From Monarcha castaneiventris obscurior (taxonomy: Eukaryota > Chordata > Aves > Passeriformes > Monarchidae), in contig JAMPIT010000191.1 of NCBI GenBank assembly GCA_026261815.1, positions 1 to 64,000 of the forward strand: 64,000 nt of DNA. The letters are read 5' to 3'. Below are positions 32,401 to 42,993 of the stretch, in pieces. Under the pieces are notes generated by a model. It made no database searches and was not told the origin of the DNA. It saw only the letters and a list, made by a program, of their open reading frames with translations. The position numbers and the translations under genes were made by a program. Each line of letters opens with the position of its first letter. Within the stretch, counting starts at the first letter, position 1.

Positions 32401-35400
32401 AAAATCACGGAAAGTTGGGAAAAATTGGGGAGAAACTCAGGGGTTTTTTGGGGAACGTCAGAGGACAATTTGGAGAAAAATTGCACAAAAAAATCACCGA
32501 AAAATCGGAAAAAAACCATCCGAAAGAATCAGAGAAAAATCACAAAAAATTGGGGAAAAATCAGGAAAAATTGGGGAAAAATCAGGAAAAATTGGGGAAA
32601 AATCAGGAAAAATTGGGGAAAAATCAGGAAAAATTGGGAAAAGTCAGGGATTTTTGGGGGGTTTGAGGGGATTTGAGAGGATTTTGAGGGGATTCGAGGA
32701 GATTTTGGGGGGTTTGGAAGAGATTTTGGGGCAGTTTTCAGGACGATTTTGTGTGACAAATCCAGCGGCCGCCCCAAGGGGTAACGCCCGTTAATTATGC
32801 TAATTTATGCTGATTTATGCTAATTAGCGCCAATTGGGAGGAATCAGGGAGCAGAGCAAGGGATAATCAGATTTTTTGGGGGGGAATTTGGGGGAAAATT
32901 GAAGGAAAAGTGGTTAAAAATCAAGAAAGAACGCGAAAAAAAAATCACAAAAAATTGGGGAAAAATCCAGGAAAAATCAAGAAAAATTGGGGAAAAATCA
33001 GGGAAAGTTGGGGAAAAATTGGGGAGAAACTCAGGGGTTTTTTGGGGAACGTCAGAGGACAATTTGGAGAAAAATTGCACAAAAAAATCACCGAAAAATC
33101 GGAAAAAAAAAACCTGAAAAAATCAGAGAAAAATTGCAAAAAATGGGGGGAAAATCAGCAAAAATTGGGGAAAAATCAGGAAAAATGGGGAAAAATCAGG
33201 GCTTTTTGGGGGGTTTGAGGGGATTTGAGAGGATTTTGAGGGGATTCGAGGAGATTTTGGGGGGTTTGGAAGGGATTTTGGGGCAGTTTTCAGGAAATTG
33301 GAGGAGATTTGGGGGCGAGGATTTGAGGGGAATTCTCGGGATTTTGGGGCAAATTCTGGGCCTCGCTGGGGGGGGGTCAGGGCTTGGTTTTGGGTTGATT
33401 TTGGTGCTTTTTGGGTGTGGAAAAGCTTCGCCTACATCGAGTTTTCGGACAAGGAGTCGGTGCGGACGTCGATGGCCTTGGACGAGTCGCTCTTCCGAGG
33501 GAGGCAGATCAAGGTGGGCTTTTGGGGGGTTTCCCCCAATTTTCCTGACTTTTTCTGACTTTTCCCAACTTTTCCTGAATTTTCCTGAATTTCCCTGATT
33601 TTTCCCGATTTTTTCCTGATTTTTTTGGATTTTTTTCCGATTTTTCAGTGATTTTTCGTGCTGTTTTCTCTCAAATTTCCCCCCAAAAATCCCTGATTTT
33701 TCCCAACTTTTCCTGACTTTTCCTGGCTTTTCCCAACTTTTCCTGAATTTTCCCGATTTTTTTCCGATTTTTTTCTGATTTTTTGGGATTTTTTTCTGAT
33801 TTTTTTGGATTTTTTTCTGATTTTTTTTCCCGATTTTTCGTGCCATTTTCTCTCAAATTTCCCCCCAAAAATCCCTGATTTTTCCCAACTTTTCCTGACT
33901 TTTCCTGGCTTTTCCCAACTTTTCCTGATTTTCCCTGATTTTTCCCTGATTTTCCCTGATTTTTCCTGATTTTTTTCGGATTTTTTCGGATTTTTTTTAC
34001 AATTTTTCGGTGATTTTTGGTGACTTTTGGTGCAATTTTTCCTCTAATTTTCCCCAAAAAATCCCTGATTTTTCCCAACTTTTCCTGAGTTTTCCTGATT
34101 TTTCCCGATTTTTTTCTGATTTTTTTCCGATTTTTTTCTGATTTTTTCCTGATTTTTTTTCCGGTTTTTCGGTGATTTTTGGTGATTTTTCGTGCAGTTT
34201 TCCCTCAAGTTTCCCCCAAAAATCCCTGATTTTTCCCAACTTTTCCCGACTTTTCCTGACTTCTCCTGATTTTTCCCGATTTTTTCCCGATTTTTTCCTG
34301 ATTTTTTGGGGGTTTTTTTCGGATTTTTTTTCTGATTTTTCGGTGATTTTTGGTGATTTTTTGTGCAGTTTTTCTCCAAATTTTCTTCTGATTTTCCCCA
34401 AAAAATCCCTGAGTTTCTCCCCAATTTTTCCCGATTTTCCCCAATTTTTCTTGATTTTTCCTGACTTTTCTTAATTTTTCTTGATTTTTCCCCTATTTTT
34501 TGTGGGTTTTTTCTGGTTTTTTCCTATTTTACCTTGATTTTTAGCAATTTTTCCTTCAAATTTTCCCTTAATACTTCCCAAAAAATCTCAAATTATTTCC
34601 TGAATTTCTCCCCAATTTTTAATGATTTTTTTTTTCAATTTCTTTCTGATTTTCCCCCATTTTCCTTCGTTTTTTAGTGATTTTTTCCATTCAATTTTTC
34701 CCCGAATTCCCTGAATTTTCCTCTCATTTCCCCCCAATAATTTCGGATTATTCCCTCATTTTTTCCCTCATTTTTTCCCCATTTTTTCTCCGATTTTTGC
34801 CATTTTCCCACCATTTTTTCCCTCTTTTTCCCAAAACCCCCCTTTTTCACCCCAAAAACCCCTCTGCAGGTGATCCCGAAGCGCCCCAACATTTTCTAAC
34901 TCAAATTTCCTTTCACTTTTCCCTTTTTTTTCCCCGTTTTTGGTCGTTTCTTTGCCGTTTTTCATCATTTCTTCGCTATTTCTTCACCAATTTTTCACCG
35001 ATTTTTACCTTTTTTTTTTTCCTTTTCCCAAAACTCCCCTTTTTCACCCCAAAACCCTTCTCCAGGTGATCCTAATTTACTCCTTTTCCCCTCTTTTCCC
35101 CTCTTTTTCCCCCTTTTTCTCTCTTTTTCCCCCTTTTTTGGTCGTTTCTTTGTCATTTTTCATCGTTTCTTCGCCGTTTCTTCACCGTTTCTCACCATTT
35201 TTCCCTCTTTTTCCCAAAACCCCCCTTTTTCACCCCAAAAACCCCTCTGCAGGTGATCCCGAAGCGCCCCAACCTTTCCTAACTCAGATTTCCCCTCTCT
35301 TTTCCCCGTTTTTTCCCCATTTTTGGTTGTTTTTTGGTCGTTTCTTCGCCGTTTCTTCACCGATTTTTGCCGTTTCTTCACCGATTTTCACCATTTTTCC

Positions 35401-38400
35401 ACCGTTTCTCACCATTTTTTCCCCTCTTTTTCCCAAAACCCCCCTTTTTCTCCCCAAAACCCCCTCTGCAGGTGATCCTAGTTTACTCCTTTTCCCCTCT
35501 TTTTCCCCCTTTTTCATCGTTTCTCCCCCATTTTTCATCGTTTCTTCGCCGTTTCTTCACCGATTTTCGCCGTTTCTTCACCGTTTCTCACCATTTTTTT
35601 TCCTCTTTTTCCCAAAACCCCCCTTTTTCACCCCAAAACCCCCTCTGCAGGTGATCCCGAAGCGCCCCAACCTTTCCTAACTCAGATTTCCCCTCTCTTT
35701 TCCCCTTTTTTTCCCCATTTTTGGTCATTTCTTCGCCGTTTTTTCACCGATTTTCGCTGTTTCTTCACCGTTTCTCACCATTTTTTTCCTTTTTCCCAAA
35801 ACCCCCTTTTTTCACCCCAAAAACCCTTTCCAGGTGATCCCAAAGTGCACCAATCCTACATTTTCTAACTCAAATTTCCCTTCACTTTTCCCTTTATTTT
35901 CCCCATTTTTGGTCGTTTCTTCGCCGTTTTTTCACCGATTTTCACCGTTTTTCCACCGTTTCTCACCATTTTTTTCCCCTCTTTTTCCCAAAACCCCCCT
36001 TTTTCACCCCAAAAACCCCTCTGCAGGTGATCCCGAAGCGCCCCAACCTTTCCTAACTCAGATTTCCCCTCTCTTTTCCCCGTTTTTTCCCCATTTTTGG
36101 TCGTTTTTTGGTTGTTTCTTCGCCGTTTCTTCACCGATTTTTGCCGTTTCTTCACCGATTTTCACCATTTTTCCACCGTTTCTCACCATTTTTTTCCCTC
36201 TTTTTCCCAAAACCCCCCTTTTTCACCCCAAAACCCCTCTCCAGGTGATCCTAATTTACTCCTTTTCCCCTCTTTTTCCCTCTTTTTTGGTCGTTTCTCC
36301 CCCGTTTTTCATCGTTTCTTCGCCGTTTCTTCACCGATTTTCGCCGTTTTTTCGCCGTTTTTCCACCGTTTCTCACCATTTTTTTTCCCTCTTTTTCCCA
36401 AAACCCCCCTTTTTCACCCCAAAACCCCCTCTGCAGGTGATCCCGAAGCGCACCAACCGCCCTGGCATCAGCAGCACCGACCGCGGCTTCCCCCGGGGTC
36501 GATTCCGGGGCCGGGGGGGGGGATACGGCTCCGCCCGCTCCCGCTTCTACAGCGGCTACAGCCGGCCCCGGGGCCGCGGCTACAGGTCAGGTTTGGGGCT
36601 AAATCACGCCGTTTTGGGGCTTTCTGAAAATTGGGAACAGCTGGAAAAAATTTGGGATTTTTTGGGTGAAATTTGGGGGCGTTTCGGGGCTTTAAAAGCG
36701 AGTTCCGGGGGCGTTTTTAGAGGGGATTTTGCGATTCTCCACGTGGGTTTTGGGTGATTTTGGGGTGATTTTTGTGGCATTTTGAGATTTTTTAGGTGGA
36801 TTTTGGGGTGATTTTGGTGATTTTTGGGACTTCTAGGTTGGATTTGAGGAGGTTTTGGGGCTTTTCAAGCGATTTTGGGGCGTTTTTGGGGGCGCTTTTA
36901 GAGGCGTTTTTGGGTCGGTTTTGGGCTCTCCAGGTGGGTTTTGGGTGAGTTTTGGGTGATTTTTGGCCAATTTTTAGGTTTCTTAGGTGGATTTTGGGGT
37001 GATTTTGGTGATTTTTGGGATCTCCAGGTTGGATTTGAGGCGGTTTTGGGGACTTTTAAAGCGATTTTGGGGCGTTTTTGGGGGCGTTTTTAGAGGCTTT
37101 TTTGGGATTCTCGCGGTGGGTTTTGGGCGAGTTTTGGGTGACTTTGGGTTATTTTAGGGATATTTTGGGACATTTTGAGATTTGTCAGGTGGATTTTGGG
37201 GTGATTTTGGCAATTTTTGGGATCTCCAGGATGGATCTGAGGCGGTTTTGGGGGTTTTTAAAGCGATTTTGGGGCGTTTTTGGGGGCGTTTTTAGAGGGG
37301 ATTTTGCAATTTTCCACATGGGTTTTGGGTGAGTTTTGGGTGATTTTTGGGACATTTTGAGATTTTTCACGTGGATTTTGGGGTGATTTTGGTGATTTTT
37401 GGGACTTCTAGAATGGATTTGAGGCGGTTTTGGGGCTTTTCAAGCGATTTTGGGTCGTTTTTAGAGGCGTTTTTAGAGGGCATTTTCGGGTTTCTCCGCG
37501 TGAGTTTTGGGCTCTCCAGGTGGGTTTTGGGTGATTTTGGGGTGATTTTTGGGACATTTTGGATTTTTTATGTGGATTTTGGGGTGATTTTGGTCATTTT
37601 TGGGATCTCCAGGTGGATTTGAGGACATTTTGGGGCTTTTCAAGCAATTTTGGGGCATTTTGGGCGTTTTTAGAGAGCATTTTGGGTTTTCCGGATGGGT
37701 TTTGGGTGAGTTTTGGGTGACTTTGGGTCATTTTGGGTGGTTTTTGGGTGATTTTTGTGATTTTGGGGTGATTTTGGTGGTTTTTGGGATCTCCAGGAGG
37801 ATTTGAGGAGGTTTTGGGGGCTTTTCAAGCGATTTTGGGATGTTTTTGGGGCGTTTTTAGAGGGGATTTTGGTTTCTTCCAGGTGATTTTGGGTTGATTT
37901 TCGGGGTTCTTAGGTGGATTTTGGGGCAATTTTGGGGTTTTTTGGGTGGATTTTGGGGTGGTTTGGGGGATTTTTGTGGATTTGGGGAGGAATTTTGGGT
38001 GAATTGGGTGGAATTTTGGGGTTTTTAGAGCGATTCTGGGGTAGTTTTGGGACTTTTTTGGGGGATTTTGGGTTTTTCCAGGTGAGTTTTGGGGCATTTT
38101 GGGTGATTTTGGTCAACTTTGGGCTCATTTGGGTCATTTTGGGTCAATTTTGGGTCATTTTGGGTCAATTTTGGGTCATTTTAGTCAATTTTGGGTTATT
38201 TGGGTCATTTTGGGTCAATTTTGGGTCATTTGGGTGATTTTGGGTCATTTCAGGTGATTTTGGGGTCATTTTGGGTCATTTTAGTCATTTTGGGTCAATT
38301 TTGGGTCGATTTTGGGTCATTTCGGTCAATTTTGGGCATTTTGGGTTAATTTTAGGTCATTTTGGGTCATTTTGGTCACTTTGGGCTCAATTTTGGGTCA

Positions 38401-39528
38401 TTTTGGTCAATTTTGAGTCATTTGGGTCAATTTCAGGTCATTTCGGTCATTTTGGGGTCATTTTGGGTCATTTTAGGTCAATTTTGGGTCATTTCAGTCG
38501 ATTTTGGGTAATTTTGGGTTGATTTTGGGTCATTGTCATTTTGGGTCATTTTGGGGTCATTTTGGGGCCATTTTGGGTCATTTTAGTCATTTTGGGTCAA
38601 TTTTGGGTCATTTGAGTCAATTTTGGGTCATTTGGGTCCATTTTGGGTTGATTTGGGGTCATTTTGGGTCAATTTGGGTCATTTTGGGTCAATTTTGGGT
38701 CATTTAAATCAATTTTGGGGTCATTTTGGTCAATTTGGGTCATTTGGGTCAATTTTGGGTCATTTTTGGTCAATTTTGGGTCATTTTGGTCATTTTGGGT
38801 CAATTTTGGGTCATTTTGGGTTAATTTTGGCAATTTGGGTTCATTTTGGGTCATTTTGGGCCATTTTGGGGTCATTTCAGTCAATTTTGGGTCATTTGGG
38901 TCCATTTTGGGTCATTTTGGGTCAATTTTGGTCATTTCAGTCAATTTTGGGTCATTTTGGGGTCATTTTGGGTCATTTTAGTCATTTTGGGTCATTTGGG
39001 TCATTTTGGGTCATTTTGGTCAATTTTGGGGTCATTTGGGTTAATTTCGGGTCATTTTGGGTCATTTCAGTCAATTTTGGGTCATTTTGGTCCATTTTGG
39101 GTCATTTTGGTCATTTTGGGTCATTTGGGTCAATTTTGGGTCATTTTGGGTCAATTTTGGGTCATTTTGGGTCCATTTTTGGGTCATTTGGGTTGATTTT
39201 GGGTCATTTCAGCCAATTTTGGGTCATTTTGGGTCATTTTGGGTCGACTTCGGGTCATTTTGGGGCCATTTTGGGTCATTTCAGTCCATTTTGGGCTCAT
39301 TTGGGTCAATTTTTGGGTCATTTGGGTCCATTTTGGGTCATTTGGGGTCATTTTGGGTCAATTTTGGGTCATTTCAGTCCATTTTGGGGCCATTTTGGGC
39401 TGATTTGGGTCAATTTTGGGTCGATTTCGGGGCTCCTTTGCCCTTTTTGCCCTAAATCCCCTTTTTTCCCCCCATTTTTTCTTTGCAGGGGCCGATCCCG
39501 AGCCACCTCCTGGTACTCCCCGTATTGA
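29065..39528 (+). CDS. PABPN1: PABPN1 nuclear poly(A)-binding protein, complete
   Basis: Seven exons join in phase to 315 codons plus stop (human 306). Established role: binds nascent poly(A) in the nucleus, stimulates poly(A) polymerase and controls tail length. Seen: Gly/Ala-rich acidic N-terminal domain (1-127), coiled-coil (about 128-160, [20 protein letters not shown]), one RRM with RNP2 IYVGNV at 184-189 and RNP1 KGFAYIEF at 223-230, then an RG-rich C-terminal domain ending [10 protein letters not shown]. The core is nearly identical to mammals. The N-terminus is divergent, and the C-terminal [14 protein letters not shown] is richer in RG than human. A second ATG at 29074 is also in frame. 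Confidence 0.97.
29446..30535. repeat. PABPN1 intron 1, GGGGATAAAAG minisatellite
   Basis: Purine-rich units such as GGGATAAAAGAGGGAATTTG up to about 30320, then a less repetitive 200 bp ending at the exon 2 acceptor. Confidence 0.8.
30536..30650 (+). CDS. PABPN1: PABPN1 exon 2 (residues 128-166)
   Basis: Encodes the coiled-coil [20 protein letters not shown] and continues [19 protein letters not shown]. Acceptor TTTTTAG, donor GTGAGA, phases 0 and 1. Essentially identical to human. Confidence 0.97.
30651..31699. repeat. PABPN1 intron 2, C/A minisatellite
   Basis: Units like CCCCAAAATCCCCTCAAATC, grouped in blocks of about 185 bp that repeat AAAAAGCCCCAAAATCC. C- and A-rich throughout the transcript. 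Confidence 0.8.
31700..31767 (+). CDS. PABPN1: PABPN1 exon 3 (residues 166-188)
   Basis: Encodes [20 protein letters not shown] then VGN; start of the RRM and RNP2. Acceptor TTTTGCAG, donor GTACGG, which is weak. Confidence 0.96.
31768..31889 (+). other. PABPN1 intron 3 (122 bp)
   Basis: Shortest intron in the window: GTACGG donor, a run of CCCCAAAAA, then a T-rich tract and TTTTTTAG acceptor. Confidence 0.85.
31890..31996 (+). CDS. PABPN1: PABPN1 exon 4 (residues 189-224)
   Basis: Encodes [20 protein letters not shown], then [16 protein letters not shown]. One of the few differences from human is Tyr for Phe in [10 protein letters not shown]. Donor GGG|GTAATT. Two donor-edge copies follow in intron 4. 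Confidence 0.96.
32120..32158 (+). pseudogene. Copy 1 of PABPN1 exon 4 donor edge
   Basis: 39 bp reading [13 protein letters not shown] (Tyr to Cys) with GTAATG donor and the same TTATGCTAATT intron edge as the exon. Confidence 0.9.
32742..32780 (+). pseudogene. Copy 2 of PABPN1 exon 4 donor edge
   Basis: 39 bp reading [13 protein letters not shown] (Tyr to Ser, His to Arg) with GTAACG donor. 622 bp after copy 1. Confidence 0.9.
33426..33513 (+). CDS. PABPN1: PABPN1 exon 5 (residues 224-253)
   Basis: Encodes [20 protein letters not shown] then SLFRGRQIK, the RNP1 half of the RRM. The acceptor GGAAAAG is purine-rich upstream, an unusually poor polypyrimidine tract. Confidence 0.96.
33514..34860. 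repeat. PABPN1 intron 5, CCTGATTTTTCC minisatellite
   Basis: T/C-rich repeat with units of about 185-200 bp sharing CCAACTTTTCCTGACTTTTC. Leads into the acceptor array. Confidence 0.8.
34861..36436 (+). repeat. PABPN1 intron 5 acceptor array (eight decoy 3' splice sites)
   Basis: Eight tandem units before the true exon 6. Each has a pyrimidine tract, CAG and the first bases of exon 6. GTGATCC starts at 34870, 35066, 35253, 35472, 35651, 35834, 36027 and 36245, with the real exon at 36437. Mean spacing is 196 bp. Units at 34870, 35253, 35651 and 36027 read VIPKRPN. Those at 35253, 35651 and 36027 then read LS and an in-frame TAA, while the 34870 unit reads IF and TAA. Units at 35066, 35472 and 36245 are a second type that leaves exon homology after GTGATCCTA. 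CTAAC words suitable as branch points occur in several units. Confidence 0.9.
36437..36585 (+). CDS. PABPN1: PABPN1 exon 6 (residues 254-303)
   Basis: Encodes [20 protein letters not shown] then [20 protein letters not shown] and [12 protein letters not shown] dipeptides suggest arginine methylation as in mammals. Acceptor CTGCAG is the ninth of a tandem series; donor GTCAGG. Confidence 0.95.
36586..38080. repeat. PABPN1 intron 6, about 192-bp tandem units
   Basis: Units marked by TCTCCAGG or TTCTAGG followed by GGATTTGAGG start at 36831, 37021, 37223, 37406, 37606 and 37790. Intervals are 190, 202, 183, 200 and 184 bp, an alternating pattern. Confidence 0.8.
38081..39440. repeat. PABPN1 intron 6, (TTTTGGGTCA)n minisatellite
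   Basis: About 1.3 kb of near-10-bp units TTTTGGGTCA with TTTGGGTCAA variants, so T-runs recur once per helical turn. All frames are translations of the repeat. Confidence 0.85.
39489..39528 (+). CDS. PABPN1: PABPN1 exon 7 (residues 303-315, stop)
   Basis: Encodes [12 protein letters not shown] and TGA at 39526-39528. Acceptor TTTGCAG. The C-terminal SWYSPY is invariant in vertebrate PABPN1. Confidence 0.96.
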
Positions 39529-40540
39529 ACCCCCCCTGCCCCTCCCCCCAGCCCCAAAATCCCCCTTTTTCCCCCCAAAAAACTGAGAGAACAAAAAAAA
39601 CCCCTCAAAAAACCCAAAAAAACCCCCCAAAAAAACCCCAAAAAACCCTCAAAAAAACATCAAGAAACCCCCAAAAAAACCTCAAGAAAACCTCAAAAAA
39701 TCCCCCAAAAAAAACCCTCAAAAACCACCCAAAAAACCCTCAAAAAATTCCAAAAAAACCCCCCCAAAAATTCCAAAAAAATTCAGAAAAAAAATCTGAA
39801 AATATTCAGAGAAATTCAGGAAAAATTCAGAAAAAAAATCTCAAAAAAATTCAGAAAAATCTCAAAAAAATCTCGAAAAAAAATCAGAAAAAATTCAGAA
39901 AAATTCCAAAAAAAAAAAAACCTCAAAAAATTCCGAAAAAACCTAAAAAAAAAAAAACAAAACAAAAAACAAAAACAAAAAAATTTTTAAAAAATTCTAA
40001 AAAAAATTTAAAAATTCCAACTCCCAGCGGGGGTGGGGGGAGGGGCTCTGCCGCCCCTCCCCCACCCCCCCAACTCCCCAAAATCCTGGATTTTCTCCCC
40101 AAAAAAATGAAAACCAAAAACCCTCCCAAGTTTGTTTTTTTGCAGGTGGAGCCGAGACCAGGAAATGGCACCTGGGTGGGGGAGGGGCAGAGAAAAAAAA
40201 ATTTTGGGTGGTGGGGGGAGGGGAAAAAAAAAAAAAAAAGGAAAAAAAAAAAAAGAAAAAAAAAGGAAAAAAAAAAAAAAAGGGGGTGGAGAAATTTTGG
40301 ATTTTTGGGGGGAAAATCCGGGAATTTTGGGAGTTTTGGGAGTGTGGGGGGAGGGGTTGGGAGTGGGGGGAGGGGAGAGAAAAGGAGGGGGAGGGGGGGA
40401 AGGAAAAAAAGAATTAAAATTAAAAAAATAAAATAAAATAAAAATTAAAAAAAAAAAAAACCAAAAAAAATTGGGGGGTCCCCGGGGAGGGCAAAAAAAA
40501 ATAAAAATAAAAAATAAAAATAAAAAAAAAAAGTTTGCAA
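39529..40540 (+). other. PABPN1 3' UTR, A-rich, with poly(A) signals
   Basis: A-rich CAAAAAACCC repeat, then a GC-rich segment with a possible TTTTTTTGCAG acceptor at 40135-40145, then overlapping AATAAA signals from 40427 and more AATAAA words near 40500. Mammalian PABPN1 also has a long A/T-rich 3' UTR. The exact cleavage site cannot be read. Confidence 0.6.
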
Positions 40541-42420
40541 AAAAATGAGTTCGTGGTTTTTTTAAAGGGGGGGAATTTGGGAATTTTTGGGGGTTTTTTG
40601 GGGATTTTTTGTGGGAATTTTTAGGTTTTTGGAGGATTTTGGGGGATTTTGGGAAATTTTTGGGGAATTTTTGAGGGATTTGGATCAAATTTTCTGATTT
40701 TCCCCAATTTTTTTCCTATTTTTAATCAATTTTTTCTCCATTTTAACCCAAATTCCCTCGGATTTGGCCCAAATTTTTCACATTTTGGGGCAGATTTTCC
40801 CATTTTTCCCCATTTTTCCCCCATTTTTACTCAATTTTTTCCTTTTTTCCCCCAAATTTGTACATTTTGACCCAAATTTCCTCGAATTTCTCCCAAATTT
40901 GTTACTTTTTGGGCCAAATTTCCCCTTTTTTTCCCCATTTTTTTCCTCTTTTTACTCAATTTTTCCACGTTTTGACCCAAATTCCCTCGGATTTGGCCCA
41001 AATTTTCCACATTTTGGGGCAGATTTTCCCATTTTTCCCCATTTTTTTCCCATTTTCGCTCCGTTTTCAGGCTTTGACCCAAATTTCCTCAGATTTGTCC
41101 CAATTTTTCCACATTTTGGAGGAAATTTTTCCCATTTTCCCAAATTTTGCACGTTTTGACCCAAACTCCCTCAGATTTCTCCCAAATTTCCCCATTTCCC
41201 CCCAAATTTTCACATTTTGACCCAAATTTCCTCAGATTTCTCCCAAATTTTTCACAGTTTGGGCCAAATTTTCCCCCATTTTTGCCCATTTTCACCCAAA
41301 TTTTCAGGTTTTGACTCAAATTCCTGCATTTTCCCCCACATTTTCACATTTTGACCCAAATTTCCTCGGATTTGGCCCAAATTTTCCAGGTTTTGGGGCA
41401 GATTTTCCCAATTTTTTTCCCATTTTTACTCAATTTTTTCATTTTTCCCCTCAAATTTTTACATTTTTCCCCAAATTTCCTCAGATTTGTCCCAATTTTT
41501 CCAGGTTTTGGCCCAAATTTTTCCCATTTTGCCCCAAATTTTCTCAGATTTGTCTCAAATTTCCCCATTTTTTCCCGTTTTCCCCCCAAATTTCCACGTT
41601 TTGGCCCAAACTTCCTCAAATTCCTCCCAATTTTGTCACTTTTTGGGCCAAATTTCCCCTTTTTTCCCTGTTTTTTACCCATTTCCCCCCAAATTTCCAC
41701 TTTTTGGCCCCAATTTTTTCCCAATTTCCCCCATTTTTTCCAATTTTTGCCCATTTTCACCCGATTTTTCCAGATTTTGACCCAAATTTCCCCACTTTTT
41801 CCCGTTTATCCCCGAATTTTCCCCATTTTCTCTCAATTTTCAGGTTTGGACCCAAATTTCCTCAAATTCCTCCCAAATTTGTCACTTTTTGGGCCAAATT
41901 TCCCCTTTTTTTCCCCAATTTTTTCCCCATTTTCCCTCAGATTTTCCAGGTTTGGCCCCAAATTTTTCCCATTTTCCCCCAATTTTCACATTTTGACCCA
42001 AACTCCCTCAGATTTATCCCAAATTTCACTTTTTCCCCCCAATTTTTCCCATTTCCCCTCAAATTTCGCAGCTTTTGACCCAAATTTCCCCTTTTTGGCC
42101 CCAATTTTTCCCGTTTTCCCCAAATTCCACACTTTAACCCAAATTACCCCGCTTTTCACCCAAATTTCCCCTTTTTCCCCATTTTTCCTCCTTTTTTCCC
42201 GATTTCTCCCGTTTTTCACCCAAATTTCCCCATTTTCCCCCCTTTGACCCAGATTTCCCCTTTCGCTGCCAAACCGCGGCCTTTTTGCCCCAATTCCCCT
42301 CGATTTGCCCCGAATTTCCCCGCTCTGAGCCCGAATTCCCTCCGATTTCCGCGCGTTTTCCCCATTTTTGCCCAAAATCCCCGAATTTTGCCCCAAATTC
42401 CCCCCTCGGAGCCGCTGCAC
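40541..42420. repeat. Intergenic pyrimidine-rich minisatellite between PABPN1 and DCAF11
   Basis: Units like CCCAAATTTCCTCAGATTT and TTTTGACCCAAATT, in groups of roughly 110-220 bp. No gene recognised; open frames are Phe/Pro-rich repeat translations. Confidence 0.75.
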
Positions 42421-42853
42421 TTCCGCCTTTCCCCTCTCAGCCAATCAGCGCCGTTCTTACATCACCACCGCGCTTCCCAGCCCAATCAAAACCGCGCTCT
42501 CATCGCGCGTTCACCTCTCCACCAATCAACGACCGCGTTACTACTCAAACCCCTCCTCTTAACCAATCAACGCCGCGCTTTCATCGCCACCCCTCCCCTC
42601 CGCCAATCACCGCCGCGCTTTCCCCCCACGTGACCGCACCAGCCAATCGCCTCTCTCCTTTTAAACTCCCTCAGCCCTAACCGCCGCCATTTTGCGAGGC
42701 GCGGCCTCTCCTCTCCCCTGATTGGCTGAAACCCCTTTAGAGGCGGGGCCGCGCGGCGGATCCGCGCTGTGATTGGTGGATTTGATCAGGGGGCGTGGCC
42801 TAACCCGGAAGCGGCGGCGTTGTTTTTGGGGTTATTTCGGGGCTTTTTGGGCA
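42421..42853 (+). promoter_or_regulatory. DCAF11 promoter with phased CCAAT array
   Basis: CCAAT at 42441, 42482, 42522, 42563, 42603 and 42643 (spacing 41, 40, 41, 40, 40), then inverted ATTGG at 42721 and 42772. Also a CACGTGAC E-box at 42627, GCCGCCATTTTG (YY1-like) near 42683 and CCGGAAG (ETS) near 42806, close to the likely start. No TATA box. Confidence 0.75.
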
Positions 42854-42993
42854 ATGGGCGGCAGGAACGGAGGGGGGGGAGGGGCGGGGGGGGGAGGGGG
42901 GGCGCGGGGGGAGGGGCGGCGGCGGCGGGGGGGTGGGGGAGGGGCGGGGGGGGAGGGGCTGCACCTGCAGGAGCTGCGGGAGCTGCTGCGGAG
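42854..42993 (+). CDS. DCAF11: DCAF11 exon 1 (residues 1-47)
   Basis: ATG in GGCAATGGGC; encodes [20 protein letters not shown] and ends LHLQELRELLRR, comparable to human MGSRN... and the LAYLLRR segment. Donor GTGAGG, phase 2. Gly-rich low-complexity middle. Confidence 0.88.

Larger units (their letters stand above)
31997..33425. repeat. PABPN1 intron 4, large tandem units with GGGGAAAAATCA minisatellite
   Basis: Two to three units, the last about 620 bp, each starting with an exon 4 donor-edge copy and a TTATGCTAATT segment, then GGGGAAAAATCAGGAAAAATT repeats. Confidence 0.8.

Noticed and set aside
39483..40436. 317-codon Lys/Pro-rich frame at the PABPN1 end
   Set aside because: Shadow frame of the last PABPN1 exon and its A-rich 3' UTR.
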